Source of the DNA: JACCTH01 sp035250485
GTDB lineage: Bacteria; Actinomycetota; Acidimicrobiia; Spongiisociales; ZC4RG35
Direction: 5' to 3'
Length of the DNA stretch: 64,000 bases
NCBI GenBank assembly: GCA_035250485.1
Contig: DATFFB010000214.1
Span: 1-64,000, forward strand
This document shows, one piece after another, positions 57,596-64,000 of the stretch. Below the pieces are notes generated by a model. That model worked only from the letters and a program-made list of their open reading frames with translations. It had not been told where the DNA came from and did not search any database. The translations under genes were made by a program, and so were the position numbers. The first letter of the stretch is position 1. The number at the start of each line of letters is the position of its first letter.

Positions 57596-57685
57596 ATGGG
57601 TTCATTGATCAAAAAGAGACGCAAGAAGATGTCCAAGCACAAGTATCGCAAGCGTCTCAAGGCCAACCGCCACAAGAAGAAGTAA
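57596..57685 (+). CDS. Small ribosomal subunit protein bS22
   Basis: A 29-residue, extremely basic protein: MGSLIKKRRKKMSKHKYRKR then LKANRHKKK. It matches mycobacterial bS22 (AURKAIP1/COX24-domain protein), a small actinobacterial ribosomal protein found near the decoding centre in cryo-EM structures. Real despite its size because the MGS-IKKRRKKMSKHK pattern is conserved. It stands alone between thrB and an enoyl-CoA hydratase gene, likely with its own promoter. Confidence 0.9.
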   Translation: MGSLIKKRRKKMSKHKYRKRLKANRHKKK

Positions 57686-57717
57686 CGAATCACCACGTTC
57701 TCTGGGCGGGAAGGTAG

Positions 57718-57741
57718 CCAGGGCCGCCCGGCGAGCCCTGG
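57718..57741 (+). terminator. Possible terminator after bS22
   Basis: CCAGGGC and GCCCTGG form a perfect 7 bp stem with a 10-base loop 32 bases after the bS22 stop. There is no T-run, so it is weak; it ends 9 bases before the next ATG. Confidence 0.35.
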
Positions 57742-57750
57742 GCTCGGATC

Positions 57751-58485
57751 ATGACGGTGTCGTACCGGCGAGAGGGGCCGGTGGCAATCGTCACCGTTGA
57801 TCGGCCGGAGCGGCGGAATGCCATCGATCTGGCGGCTGCCGAGTCGTTGCGGGCTTGTTGGGAGCAATTCGACTCCGACGACGACGCCCAGGTCGGAATC
57901 CTTTATGGCGAGGGGGGTCACTTCTCCGCTGGAGCCGATCTCAAGGCCTTCGATCTGGTCGACAATCCCGATGGTTACCTCGGTTTTACGCGCACCAACG
58001 TGGGCAAGCCCACGATCGCCGCCGTCGAGGGTTATTGCGTTGCCGGGGGCCTGGAGATGGCTCTCTGGTGCGACCTTCGGGTTGCCTCGGAAGCGGCGGT
58101 GTTCGGCTGCTTCGAGCGCCGGTTTGGCGTTCCCTTGATCGACGGAGGAACCCAACGGCTGCCGTTGATCATCGGTCGGGGGCGGGCGCTCGACCTGGTG
58201 CTCACCGGGAGAGAGGTTGATGCCAACGAAGCTTTGGCGATCGGGCTCGTAAATCGCGTGGTGCCGACAGGGAAGGCTCTCGGAGCCAGCATCGCTTTGG
58301 CGGAATCGATCGCTGCTCATCCTCAGATCACAGTTCGCAGCGATCGAGCCGCGCTTTTGCGGGGAGTCGAGCTCCGGCTCGATGTTGAGCGACAGCTGGG
58401 ACTCGAAGCGTTAGGGCAACGCGGGGCTGAAGGGATCGAGTGGTTTAGGTCGGGTGATGGTCGGGGCGGGAGACGGGTCGACTAG
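57751..58485 (+). CDS. Enoyl-CoA hydratase/isomerase-family protein
   Basis: 244-residue crotonase-fold enzyme. VDRPERRNAIDLAAAESL, the oxyanion-hole GHFSAGADLKAF and AVEGYCVAGGLEMALWCDLRVASE are typical. One of the two catalytic acidic residues of true hydratases (Glu in FGCFERRFGVPL) seems kept and the second is less clear, so hydratase, isomerase or hydrolase activity is open. It overlaps the convergent PAC2 gene by 4 bases. Confidence 0.88.
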   Translation: MTVSYRREGPVAIVTVDRPERRNAIDLAAAESLRACWEQFDSDDDAQVGILYGEGGHFSAGADLKAFDLVDNPDGYLGFTRTNVGKPTIAAVEGYCVAGGLEMALWCDLRVASEAAVFGCFERRFGVPLIDGGTQRLPLIIGRGRALDLVLTGREVDANEALAIGLVNRVVPTGKALGASIALAESIAAHPQITVRSDRAALLRGVELRLDVERQLGLEALGQRGAEGIEWFRSGDGRGGRRVD

Positions 58486-59309
58486 TGGTCTTTGAGGAAC
58501 CGCTCGATCTCGTCGACCAGGTCGCCACCGGTGTCCCGCTCGTCTTCGATTTCGGCTTCGAGCTTGCGCACGTACTGGGTTAGCTCTTCGTTACGAGCCA
58601 GAGCCGCATCCACGGAGAGCCGGAACTCGATGCTGGCGGCGGCAAGGTCGGAGGTAGCGATATCTATGCCGAGCACCTCTCCGGCTTTCCGCACCAGCGC
58701 ATATGTGGCAGGTGGGTAGTCGGCACCACCTAGGTAATGAGGCACGGCAGCCCAAATTGACATAGTCTCAAAACCGGCTTCGCCGAGTTGCTGGGTGAGC
58801 ACTCCGACAATGCCAGTCGGACCTTCGTAGTTGGTCGACGCGATCTCGTGCCCGGCCAGAATCTCTGGGTTAGGGCTTGACCCCACCAGGGGCGTGGGGC
58901 GGCTGTGAGGTACTTGTCCCAAGAAGGCGCCGAGCAGGACGACGCGATCAACACCGATCGACCCCAGGACCTCGGCCACGGCCTCGCCGAATGCTCGCCA
59001 CCGCAGGTTGGGCTCTTCTCCCAGGAGGACAACCACGTCGCGGTCGGGAAGGTGCAGGGCGTGAAACTCGTTGCGCGGCCAGTGCACCATGCGCATTCCG
59101 GAGTCGACAAACTCCACTTGTGGACGGGTGTCGGTGAAGTTATAGAACTCGTCGGGATCGATTAGGGCGAAGGCGTCGCCTTCGATTGTGGCGATCAAAT
59201 GAGCAGCTGCTGATGTCGAGCAGTTGCCGGCATCACCCCAGCCGGAAAATGCGATCACCGCTACCGGCGAGCGCAGCTCCGGATGGCGAAACCACTCGAC
59301 GCTTGCCAT
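58482..59309 (-). CDS. PAC2-family proteasome-assembly-like protein
   Basis: 275 residues. PAC2 domain features: FSGWGDAGNCSTSAAAHLI near the start, VVLLGEEPNLRWR, VVLLGAFLGQVPHSRPTPL and TGIVGVLTQQLGEAGF. Such proteins occur in Actinobacteria that have 20S proteasomes, where a link to proteasome assembly or ATP-grasp ligation has been proposed; no proteasome gene is in this window. The C-terminal 50 residues are charged and likely coiled coil (EELTQYVRKLEAEIEDER). Confidence 0.85.
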   Translation of the reverse strand: MASVEWFRHPELRSPVAVIAFSGWGDAGNCSTSAAAHLIATIEGDAFALIDPDEFYNFTDTRPQVEFVDSGMRMVHWPRNEFHALHLPDRDVVVLLGEEPNLRWRAFGEAVAEVLGSIGVDRVVLLGAFLGQVPHSRPTPLVGSSPNPEILAGHEIASTNYEGPTGIVGVLTQQLGEAGFETMSIWAAVPHYLGGADYPPATYALVRKAGEVLGIDIATSDLAAASIEFRLSVDAALARNEELTQYVRKLEAEIEDERDTGGDLVDEIERFLKDH

Positions 59310-59340
59310 GCGGACACCCTACCGGCCCCGTCGTTTTGCG

Positions 59341-61461
59341 TCACGTGATTGTCGGGTTTGCTCGCCGGAGGCGCAGGCTGTTGATAACCACCGACACCGA
59401 CGACAGCGCCATTGCCCCCGCCGCGATCATTGGATCGAGAAAGCCGAAGGCGGCCAGCGGAATCGCCGCCACGTTGTATGCGAAGGCCCAGAAGAGGTTC
59501 TGGCGAATGACCGCCAGGGTTCTCCGGGCCAACTTCAGCGCCGTGGGGACGAGGGCGGGGTCGCCGGACATCAACACCACGTTGGCGGTCTCAATCGCGA
59601 CGTCGGTGCCTGTCCCGATGGCAATTCCGAGATCGGCTGTGATCAGCGCCGGAGCGTCGTTGATGCCGTCGCCGACGAAGGCGACTTGTCCCTGAGTTTG
59701 CCAGCGTCTGATCTCATCAGCTTTCTCGCCCGGCAGGACCTCTGGGACGACGTCGACGATGTCGAGGTCTTCGGCGATGGCGGAGGCAGTTCGGGAATTA
59801 TCACCCGTGAGCATGGCAACCCTCAGGCCCATCGCTCGCAGGGTTGCAACTGCAGCTGTCGAGGTCGGCCTAAGTTCGTCGGCTACTGCCAGAACGGCTC
59901 GCGCCTCACCGCGGTATCCGGCGAGAAACGCCGTCTTTCCCTCCGCTTCGAAGCGGGCCATGGCGTCGAGCCGGTCATCGGAGATCTGGAGCCCACGGTC
60001 GGCTAGCAGCTTGGGCTTGCCGGCGACGATCTCGATCCCACCGGCCCAACCGATCACTCCCAGGCCGCCCCGGGACTCGACGTCGGTTGCCTCTCCCACC
60101 ACCAAGCCCCGCTGCTCCGCGCCCAGAGCGACGGCCTTGCCGATTGGGTGACCGCTGGCGGCCTCGATCGCCGCCACCAGCGGAAGCAGAAAGTCGGGGT
60201 CCTCATCAGTCACCACGTCGGTGAGCGTCATCGCCCCGGTGGTCAAAGTTCCGGTCTTATCGAAGACGAGTGTCTCGATTCGCTGAGCTCGTTCGAAGAC
60301 CTCGGGATTCTTGAACAGCACCCCCAGCTCGGCGGCGCGGCCGCTCCCGACCATGATCGCCGTCGGAGTGGCCAATCCGAGAGCACACGGGCAGGCGATG
60401 ATCAAAACGGCTACCGCGGCCCGCACAGAGTCTGCGGCCGGATGACCGGTGGCCAGCCAGACAATGAGAGTGATAAGCGCGATTGAGATGACAAGGGGGA
60501 CGAAGACCGAAGAGATGCGATCGGCCAGGCGCTGTACTGGAGCCTTTCCTGATTGCGCCTCCTCAACCAGGGCGATGATGCGATGCAGCGCATCTTCTTC
60601 GCCGACCCTGGTGGCCTTGACCAGGACCAGACGTTCTTGGTTGATCGTGGCCCCCAGAACGTCCTCGCCTTCTCCCTTTGAGATGCCGGTGGATTCGCCG
60701 GTGAGCATGGACTCGTCGAACGATGAGTGTCCCTCGATGATGACGCCGTCGGTCGGCACCTTCTCGCCTGGTCGCACCACCATCACGTCTCCGGGAATTA
60801 GCTCCTCGATGTCCACAATCCGATCGCCCTGGCTGGTGCGGATCGTCGCCTGTTGAGCGCCCAACTCGAGGAGGGCGGTCAAAGCCTGGCCGGCCCGACC
60901 CTTGGCTCGTGCCTCGAGTGCTCGACCGAGCGTGATGAGGGTGACGATGATCGCTGCCGTTTCAAAGAAGACCTCGCCCTGGTTGAAAAGCGCCCACACC
61001 GACCAGATGAAGGCCACCAGAGAACCGAGCGAGATGAGGGTGTCCATCCCCACCGAAAACGATCGCGCTTGTTTCCAAGCCACACGATGGAATTGAGCGC
61101 CGATGCCAAGCACGACCGGGGCGGTAAGAGCGAGCTGCAGCCAGCGGAGGCCGCTGTCATCCATCCCCCCGACCATGGCGATGATCATCGCCGGAAAGGA
61201 GAGGATGGCCGCGATCCAAAACCGGCGCCACTGAGCCTTCTCCTCGGCGTCGTGTCGCACTCGGGATCGGGTGTGGTCGCCCACGTCGGCCACTGAGAGG
61301 CCGTATCCGATCTTCGAAACCGCTTCGATCAGGTCACCGGGCTGGGATTCCGATAATCGCACCTTGGCTCGGGCGGCGGCCAGGTTGACTGTCGCACTCT
61401 CCACTCCCGGTTGGCGCGCCAGAACGCGTTCGATACGAGCCGCGCACGAGGCACAGGTCAT
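59341..61461 (-). CDS. copA: Copper-exporting P1B-type ATPase
   Basis: 706 visible residues: HMA metal-binding domain (CASC, residues 3-6), transmembrane CPC (IIACPCALGLATP), phosphorylation DKTGTLTTG, actuator TGES and hinge GDGINDAP, so a Cu+ exporter. The listed start is the first ordinary ATG, but the reading frame upstream codes ETLTFDVEG, the missing first strand of the HMA domain, back to a stop at 61521. No ATG, GTG or TTG lies there; ATA at 61509 overlaps the copZ stop (ATAA). True initiation is probably upstream, coupled to copZ. Confidence 0.92.
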   Translation of the reverse strand: MTCASCAARIERVLARQPGVESATVNLAAARAKVRLSESQPGDLIEAVSKIGYGLSVADVGDHTRSRVRHDAEEKAQWRRFWIAAILSFPAMIIAMVGGMDDSGLRWLQLALTAPVVLGIGAQFHRVAWKQARSFSVGMDTLISLGSLVAFIWSVWALFNQGEVFFETAAIIVTLITLGRALEARAKGRAGQALTALLELGAQQATIRTSQGDRIVDIEELIPGDVMVVRPGEKVPTDGVIIEGHSSFDESMLTGESTGISKGEGEDVLGATINQERLVLVKATRVGEEDALHRIIALVEEAQSGKAPVQRLADRISSVFVPLVISIALITLIVWLATGHPAADSVRAAVAVLIIACPCALGLATPTAIMVGSGRAAELGVLFKNPEVFERAQRIETLVFDKTGTLTTGAMTLTDVVTDEDPDFLLPLVAAIEAASGHPIGKAVALGAEQRGLVVGEATDVESRGGLGVIGWAGGIEIVAGKPKLLADRGLQISDDRLDAMARFEAEGKTAFLAGYRGEARAVLAVADELRPTSTAAVATLRAMGLRVAMLTGDNSRTASAIAEDLDIVDVVPEVLPGEKADEIRRWQTQGQVAFVGDGINDAPALITADLGIAIGTGTDVAIETANVVLMSGDPALVPTALKLARRTLAVIRQNLFWAFAYNVAAIPLAAFGFLDPMIAAGAMALSSVSVVINSLRLRRANPTIT

Positions 61462-61505
61462 CCCCTCGACGTCGAAGGTCAGGGTTTCAGACTGCTTGGT
61501 GTCCG

Positions 61506-61712
61506 TTATGGAGCCACCTCATAGCCGGCTTCGTCGAGGGTGGCGACGATCTCGTTAAGGGTTACCGCGCTGTCGTCGAAGTCGATCGCCACGGTCCGCT
61601 GGTCGATGTCGACTGCAACCGTTCCGATGCCTTGGAGCTGACCCACCGCCCCCTCGATCGTCTTCTTGCAGTGATCGCAGGAGATTCCAGGGACATTCAA
61701 GGTGGTGTTCAT
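61506..61712 (-). CDS. copZ: Copper chaperone CopZ
   Basis: 68-residue HMA-domain chaperone that hands Cu+ to CopA. The metal motif is GISCDHCKKTIEG, fold beta-alpha-beta-beta-alpha-beta complete through EAGYEVAP. Its start overlaps csoR by ATGA and its stop overlaps the copA frame by one base in a -1 register. Confidence 0.93.
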   Translation of the reverse strand: MNTTLNVPGISCDHCKKTIEGAVGQLQGIGTVAVDIDQRTVAIDFDDSAVTLNEIVATLDEAGYEVAP

Positions 61713-62002
61713 ATCGCTTCCTTTCCGGGTCCCGTCACGGCCCGGGTGTACTTCAGGGTTTCCATGAGCTCATCGATCATCTCGGCGGACCTGCCAGAGC
61801 GGATCGCCTCGGTGACGCAGGTCTCGAGGTGGTTTTGGAGGACGACCCGGTTCACCTTCTCAAGCGATGCCTGAAGGGCGGAGACCTGTTTCATCACCTC
61901 CGGGCAGTATCGATCGTCCTCGACCATGCCGATGACGGCGTCGAGGTGGCCCCGCACGGTCCGCAAACGGTTGAGAGCCGAAGTCCGGTGGGAAACGTTC
62001 AT
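61709..62002 (-). CDS. csoR: Copper-sensing repressor CsoR
   Basis: 97-residue all-helical repressor. The Cu+ ligands Cys33 (DRYCPEV), His58 and Cys62 (NHLETC) are all present, which marks the copper-sensing rather than formaldehyde or sulfur-sensing branch. It heads csoR-copZ-copA; copper binding should release it from the palindromic site just upstream. Confidence 0.94.
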   Translation of the reverse strand: MNVSHRTSALNRLRTVRGHLDAVIGMVEDDRYCPEVMKQVSALQASLEKVNRVVLQNHLETCVTEAIRSGRSAEMIDELMETLKYTRAVTGPGKEAI

Positions 62003-62009
62003 GACCCTT

Positions 62010-62031
62010 ATCCTACCCCACCCGGGGTGGG
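62010..62031 (-). promoter_or_regulatory. csoR -10 element and CsoR operator candidate
   Basis: On the minus strand TAGGAT (62015-62010) stands as a -10 about 7 bases before the csoR ATG, implying a leaderless mRNA. Immediately upstream is the C/G-tract palindrome CCCACCC-G-GGGTGGG (62017-62031), the type of operator bound by CsoR, overlapping the -10/-35 spacer so that repression is direct. Confidence 0.6.
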
Positions 62032-62065
62032 TTCGGAGAACTCTGGATCCGAGTCTGGCAAAGGC

Positions 62066-62103
62066 GAGGCCCCGGCGGAGGGGACGCCGGGGCCTCTCTT
62101 TCT
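62066..62103. terminator. Strong bidirectional hairpin terminator
   Basis: GAGGCCCCGGC and GCCGGGGCCTC form a perfect 11 bp stem, 9-base loop, followed on the plus strand by TCTTTCT. On the minus strand it lies 57 bases after the end of the small Cys/His gene and would stop its transcript before csoR. Confidence 0.75.
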
Positions 62104-62159
62104 AGGATTCGCAGTGTCGGGGGAGGGGGAGAGAACCTGACCCAGCGCTCCTAGAAGTC

Positions 62160-62354
62160 TCAGGTCCCTTCGGGGAGAATCCGGCCTCGAACCCGAGGAA
62201 AGCGGACGGGGGCATGGGCGTAGCAATAGTCACGACGGTTGTATTGGCTCAGCCTGGTCTCGCACTCCTTGTGGGAGCAGACCCGATCCTGGGCGTAACG
62301 ACGCGATGGACGGGTCATCCCCCGTATCGCTGATCCTTTAAGTGTATCTGACAT
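62160..62354 (-). CDS. Small Cys/His zinc-finger-like protein (64 aa)
   Basis: Basic small protein with Cys-x4-Cys and Cys-x2-His spacing: VCSHKECETRLSQYNRRDYCYAH, here read as CSHKEC then YCYAH. This TRLSxYN-C-H pattern occurs in many uncharacterised actinobacterial proteins and probably binds zinc. A good ribosome site (AGGAGG, 8 bases) precedes ATG. Its leader is long (up to 220 bases). Role unknown; DNA or RNA binding is guessed from charge. Confidence 0.75.
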   Translation of the reverse strand: MSDTLKGSAIRGMTRPSRRYAQDRVCSHKECETRLSQYNRRDYCYAHAPVRFPRVRGRILPEGT

Positions 62355-62577
62355 AGGTTGGGCCTCCTTCCTGGCGGCCTTAACGGATACAACAGATCTA
62401 TCCGATCAATTCTTCCGCTATGCCAGGTTCCCAACACGCCCCTCTCCCAAACAAAGTGGCCCCTTGTTGGCAGAGGCGCCCACCGGTCCTGGCCCGGGTC
62501 TCCACCAGTCTTACTGCACCTGGTTAAACGCCCCTTAAAGGGCTAAATCCCTTCGGGGAGTTCTCTCCCTTATACGC
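62355..62577 (-). other. Gene-free leader region upstream of the Cys/His protein
   Basis: 223 bases without an open gene between the M3 peptidase stop and the small Cys/His gene. On the minus strand there are several local hairpins, among them TCCCCGAAGGGA just after the peptidase gene and GCCCTTTAAGGGGC. It may hold the peptidase terminator and a structured 5' UTR. No known riboswitch or RNA gene was recognised. Confidence 0.4.
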
Positions 62578-64000
62578 CTAGACCGGGGGTTCGGTTCCCA
62601 TCCCGAGTTTGCGGAGAAAGGCTTCGTTGTTGGGTTCGCGGCCGAGAAAGGCCCGTAAGTGCTCCATCCCGTCCCGGCTCCCACCCCGCTCGAGAACCTC
62701 CCGGCGGTAATCGGCGCCGACCTCGGGATTGGTGACCCCTTCTTTCTCGAACCGGCTCCACATGTCGTCCCCGTACACCTCCGACCAGAGATAGCCGTAG
62801 TAGCCGGCGTCATATCCCCCCAATAGGTGTCCAAAGGACGCCGGATAGAAGGTGTCGGGGTGGACCGGAAAGAGACTGACTTGCGTCGAGCGGACGTGGA
62901 TATCGTCGAGGTCCTTTTGCGGTGTCTCGTCGTGCATCCACATGTCGAGCAGCCCGAATTGGGCCTGGCGCAGTGTCAGCAAGGCAATGTTGAGGTTCTT
63001 GGCGGCGGTGAGCTGGGAGACCAGCTCGGGCGGGATCGGTTGACCGGATTGATAGTGACGGGCGAAGCGGGCCAAGACCTGGGGCTGCCAGGTCCAGTTC
63101 TCCATGATCTGGCTGGGGGCCTCGACGAAGTCGCCCTCCGTGGAGGTGCCGGAGAACTTGGTGAGCTCGGCCCTGGTCAGGGTTTGATGGAGAATGTGGC
63201 CGAACTCGTGAAAGAAGGTCTCGACCTCTTGGTGCTGGAGGAGGGAAGGTCGTTCGGTCCCGGGCTTGGTGAAGTTCGCGACGATCGCCGCCATTGGCTT
63301 CTGGTAGCTGCCGTCGGCAAGCCGACGTCCGGGAATCAGCGGGAAGGCGGCGGCATGGCTGAACTTTCCCTCCCGCGGGAAGAGATCCATGAAGAAATGG
63401 GCGATTTCTTGGCCGGTGGCGTCGTCGTCGATGGCATAGGCGAGAACGTCTGGGTGCCAGGAAGGTCGATCGACCTTCCGATAACGGAGCCCGAAGACCT
63501 CGCCGGTCAGCTCGAGCATCCCGTCGAGGACTTGCTGGAGAGGGAAGTGAGCCGCCACTTCGGTCGGGTCGACGCCATAGTCGCGCCGGCGAAGCTGGGT
63601 GTCGTAGTAACGGAAGTCGTAGCCCTGGAGCTCGCCGTCGAACCCATCGGCTCGCAGCATCTCGGTGAGCTTTCCGAGCTCGGTTTGGCCGATCTCGGAA
63701 AGACCGGGGAGCAGGGCGGCGTAGAAGGAGCGGACCGCCTCTGGATTCTTGGCCATCTTCTCTTCGAGCTGGTGGTGCGCCCACGAAGGTTGAGAGAAGA
63801 TCTCGGCGATCCTCTGACGCGCCGCGATTGCTTCCTCGAGTAGCGGTCGGTTGGGTTCAACTGCTCGACTGTTGAACTTACGGGAGAGCTCCTCGCGGAG
63901 ATCGCGGCGGGGTGAGTTCTCCATGAACGGGACCACGTCGGGATACGCCATGGTCACCTTTAACGTGCCCTCGGTGTCTCCGGCTTCAAGTCCCTCGATA
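62578..64000 (-). CDS. M3-family oligopeptidase (N-terminal part outside window)
   Basis: Zinc oligopeptidase of the thimet/oligopeptidase A family. The visible 474 residues include the catalytic HEFGHILHQ and the family's C-terminal helical bundle with GHLLGGYDAGYYGYLWSEVYGDD. The frame stays open through the window end (TEGTLKVTMAYPDVVPF), and M3 enzymes are 600-700 residues, so the first 150-200 residues lie beyond 64000. It is intracellular and degrades short peptides. Confidence 0.94.
   Translation of the reverse strand, partial: IEGLEAGDTEGTLKVTMAYPDVVPFMENSPRRDLREELSRKFNSRAVEPNRPLLEEAIAARQRIAEIFSQPSWAHHQLEEKMAKNPEAVRSFYAALLPGLSEIGQTELGKLTEMLRADGFDGELQGYDFRYYDTQLRRRDYGVDPTEVAAHFPLQQVLDGMLELTGEVFGLRYRKVDRPSWHPDVLAYAIDDDATGQEIAHFFMDLFPREGKFSHAAAFPLIPGRRLADGSYQKPMAAIVANFTKPGTERPSLLQHQEVETFFHEFGHILHQTLTRAELTKFSGTSTEGDFVEAPSQIMENWTWQPQVLARFARHYQSGQPIPPELVSQLTAAKNLNIALLTLRQAQFGLLDMWMHDETPQKDLDDIHVRSTQVSLFPVHPDTFYPASFGHLLGGYDAGYYGYLWSEVYGDDMWSRFEKEGVTNPEVGADYRREVLERGGSRDGMEHLRAFLGREPNNEAFLRKLGMGTEPPV

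Noticed and set aside
59330..59350. TCACGTGA palindrome as a second parS
   Set aside because: Only the central 8 bases match; the outer GTTT/AAAC half-sites are absent. The same holds for CACGTGG near 26.84 kb.
62355..62577. Cobalamin riboswitch, RNase P RNA or tmRNA
   Set aside because: Key motifs (the B12 box, P4 helix bases, tRNA-like ends) could not be found; left as an unassigned leader.
1..64000. Mobile element, prophage or CRISPR array
   Set aside because: No transposase, integrase, phage structural gene or regularly spaced direct repeats were found; the short repeats described are non-coding.

Overview
The window is about 64 kb of high-GC, gene-dense DNA around the chromosomal replication origin of an actinomycete (Actinomycetota). 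No 16S gene is present, so rank below phylum is inference; a deep-branching, Acidimicrobiia-like lineage is plausible. Support for the phylum: the dnaA/dnaN/gyrB/gyrA/DUF3566 and rpmH/rnpA/yidD/yidC/jag/rsmG/parA/parB/cwlM/trxA/trxB/sigM-like order known from mycobacteria, the tiny ribosomal protein bS22, a PAC2 protein, CsoR copper control, a short-chain cis-prenyltransferase, and Ku. No integrase, transposase, CRISPR array or prophage gene was seen, so this is core chromosome.

Layout. 0-7 kb: end of ku, a CHRD protein, membrane and secreted proteins, a threonine dehydratase, a VOC protein, xthA and two small unknown genes. 7-16 kb: DUF3566, gyrA, gyrB, dnaN and dnaA run leftward, but recF and dciA sit between gyrB and dnaN in the opposite orientation. 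The 440 bp gap between dnaA and rpmH is the best oriC candidate: it has divergent promoters, DnaA-like boxes and an AT-rich stretch. 16-22 kb: rpmH, rnpA, yidD, yidC, khpB, rsmG, parA, parB and a CwlM-like pseudo-amidase run rightward, with a near-consensus parS site on the rsmG start codon. 22-27 kb: thioredoxin and thioredoxin reductase, then a leftward operon of GNAT protein, membrane pseudokinase, ECF sigma factor and anti-sigma factor. The pseudokinase looks like the regulatory half of mycobacterial MurJ (MviN) without the flippase. 27-31 kb: deacetylase, unknown protein, a solitary PilT-like ATPase and a CCA-adding enzyme. 31-39 kb: a tightly overlapping argCJBDRGH operon lacking argF, followed by azlCD. 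39-50 kb: mixed metabolism (EEP hydrolase, aminopeptidase P, HlyIII, AtuA-like, cis-prenyltransferase, histidine phosphatase, pyrE, endonuclease IV, panB). 50-54 kb: rpsF-ssb-rpsR-rplI-dnaB. 54-59 kb: MBL hydrolase, dcd directly behind tRNA-Gly(CCC), PhzF, homoserine kinase, bS22, enoyl-CoA hydratase, PAC2. 59-62 kb: csoR-copZ-copA. 62-64 kb: a small Cys/His protein with a long leader, and an M3 peptidase cut by the window end.

The replication parts here (DnaA, DnaN, RecF, DciA, DnaB, SSB, gyrase, ParAB/parS) form an almost complete initiation and segregation set. The CwlM-like protein, pseudokinase and sigma/anti-sigma pair probably form a cell-envelope control module. Genes are tightly packed with ATGA, GTGA and often TTGA overlaps; two genes (rnpA, copA) have no usual start codon where homology says they should begin. 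Three families of short intergenic repeats recur: C-rich palindromes flanking the gyrase block, AGACAAA-type tandem heptamers, and an inverted repeat that contains the stop codon of the preceding gene in both copies.
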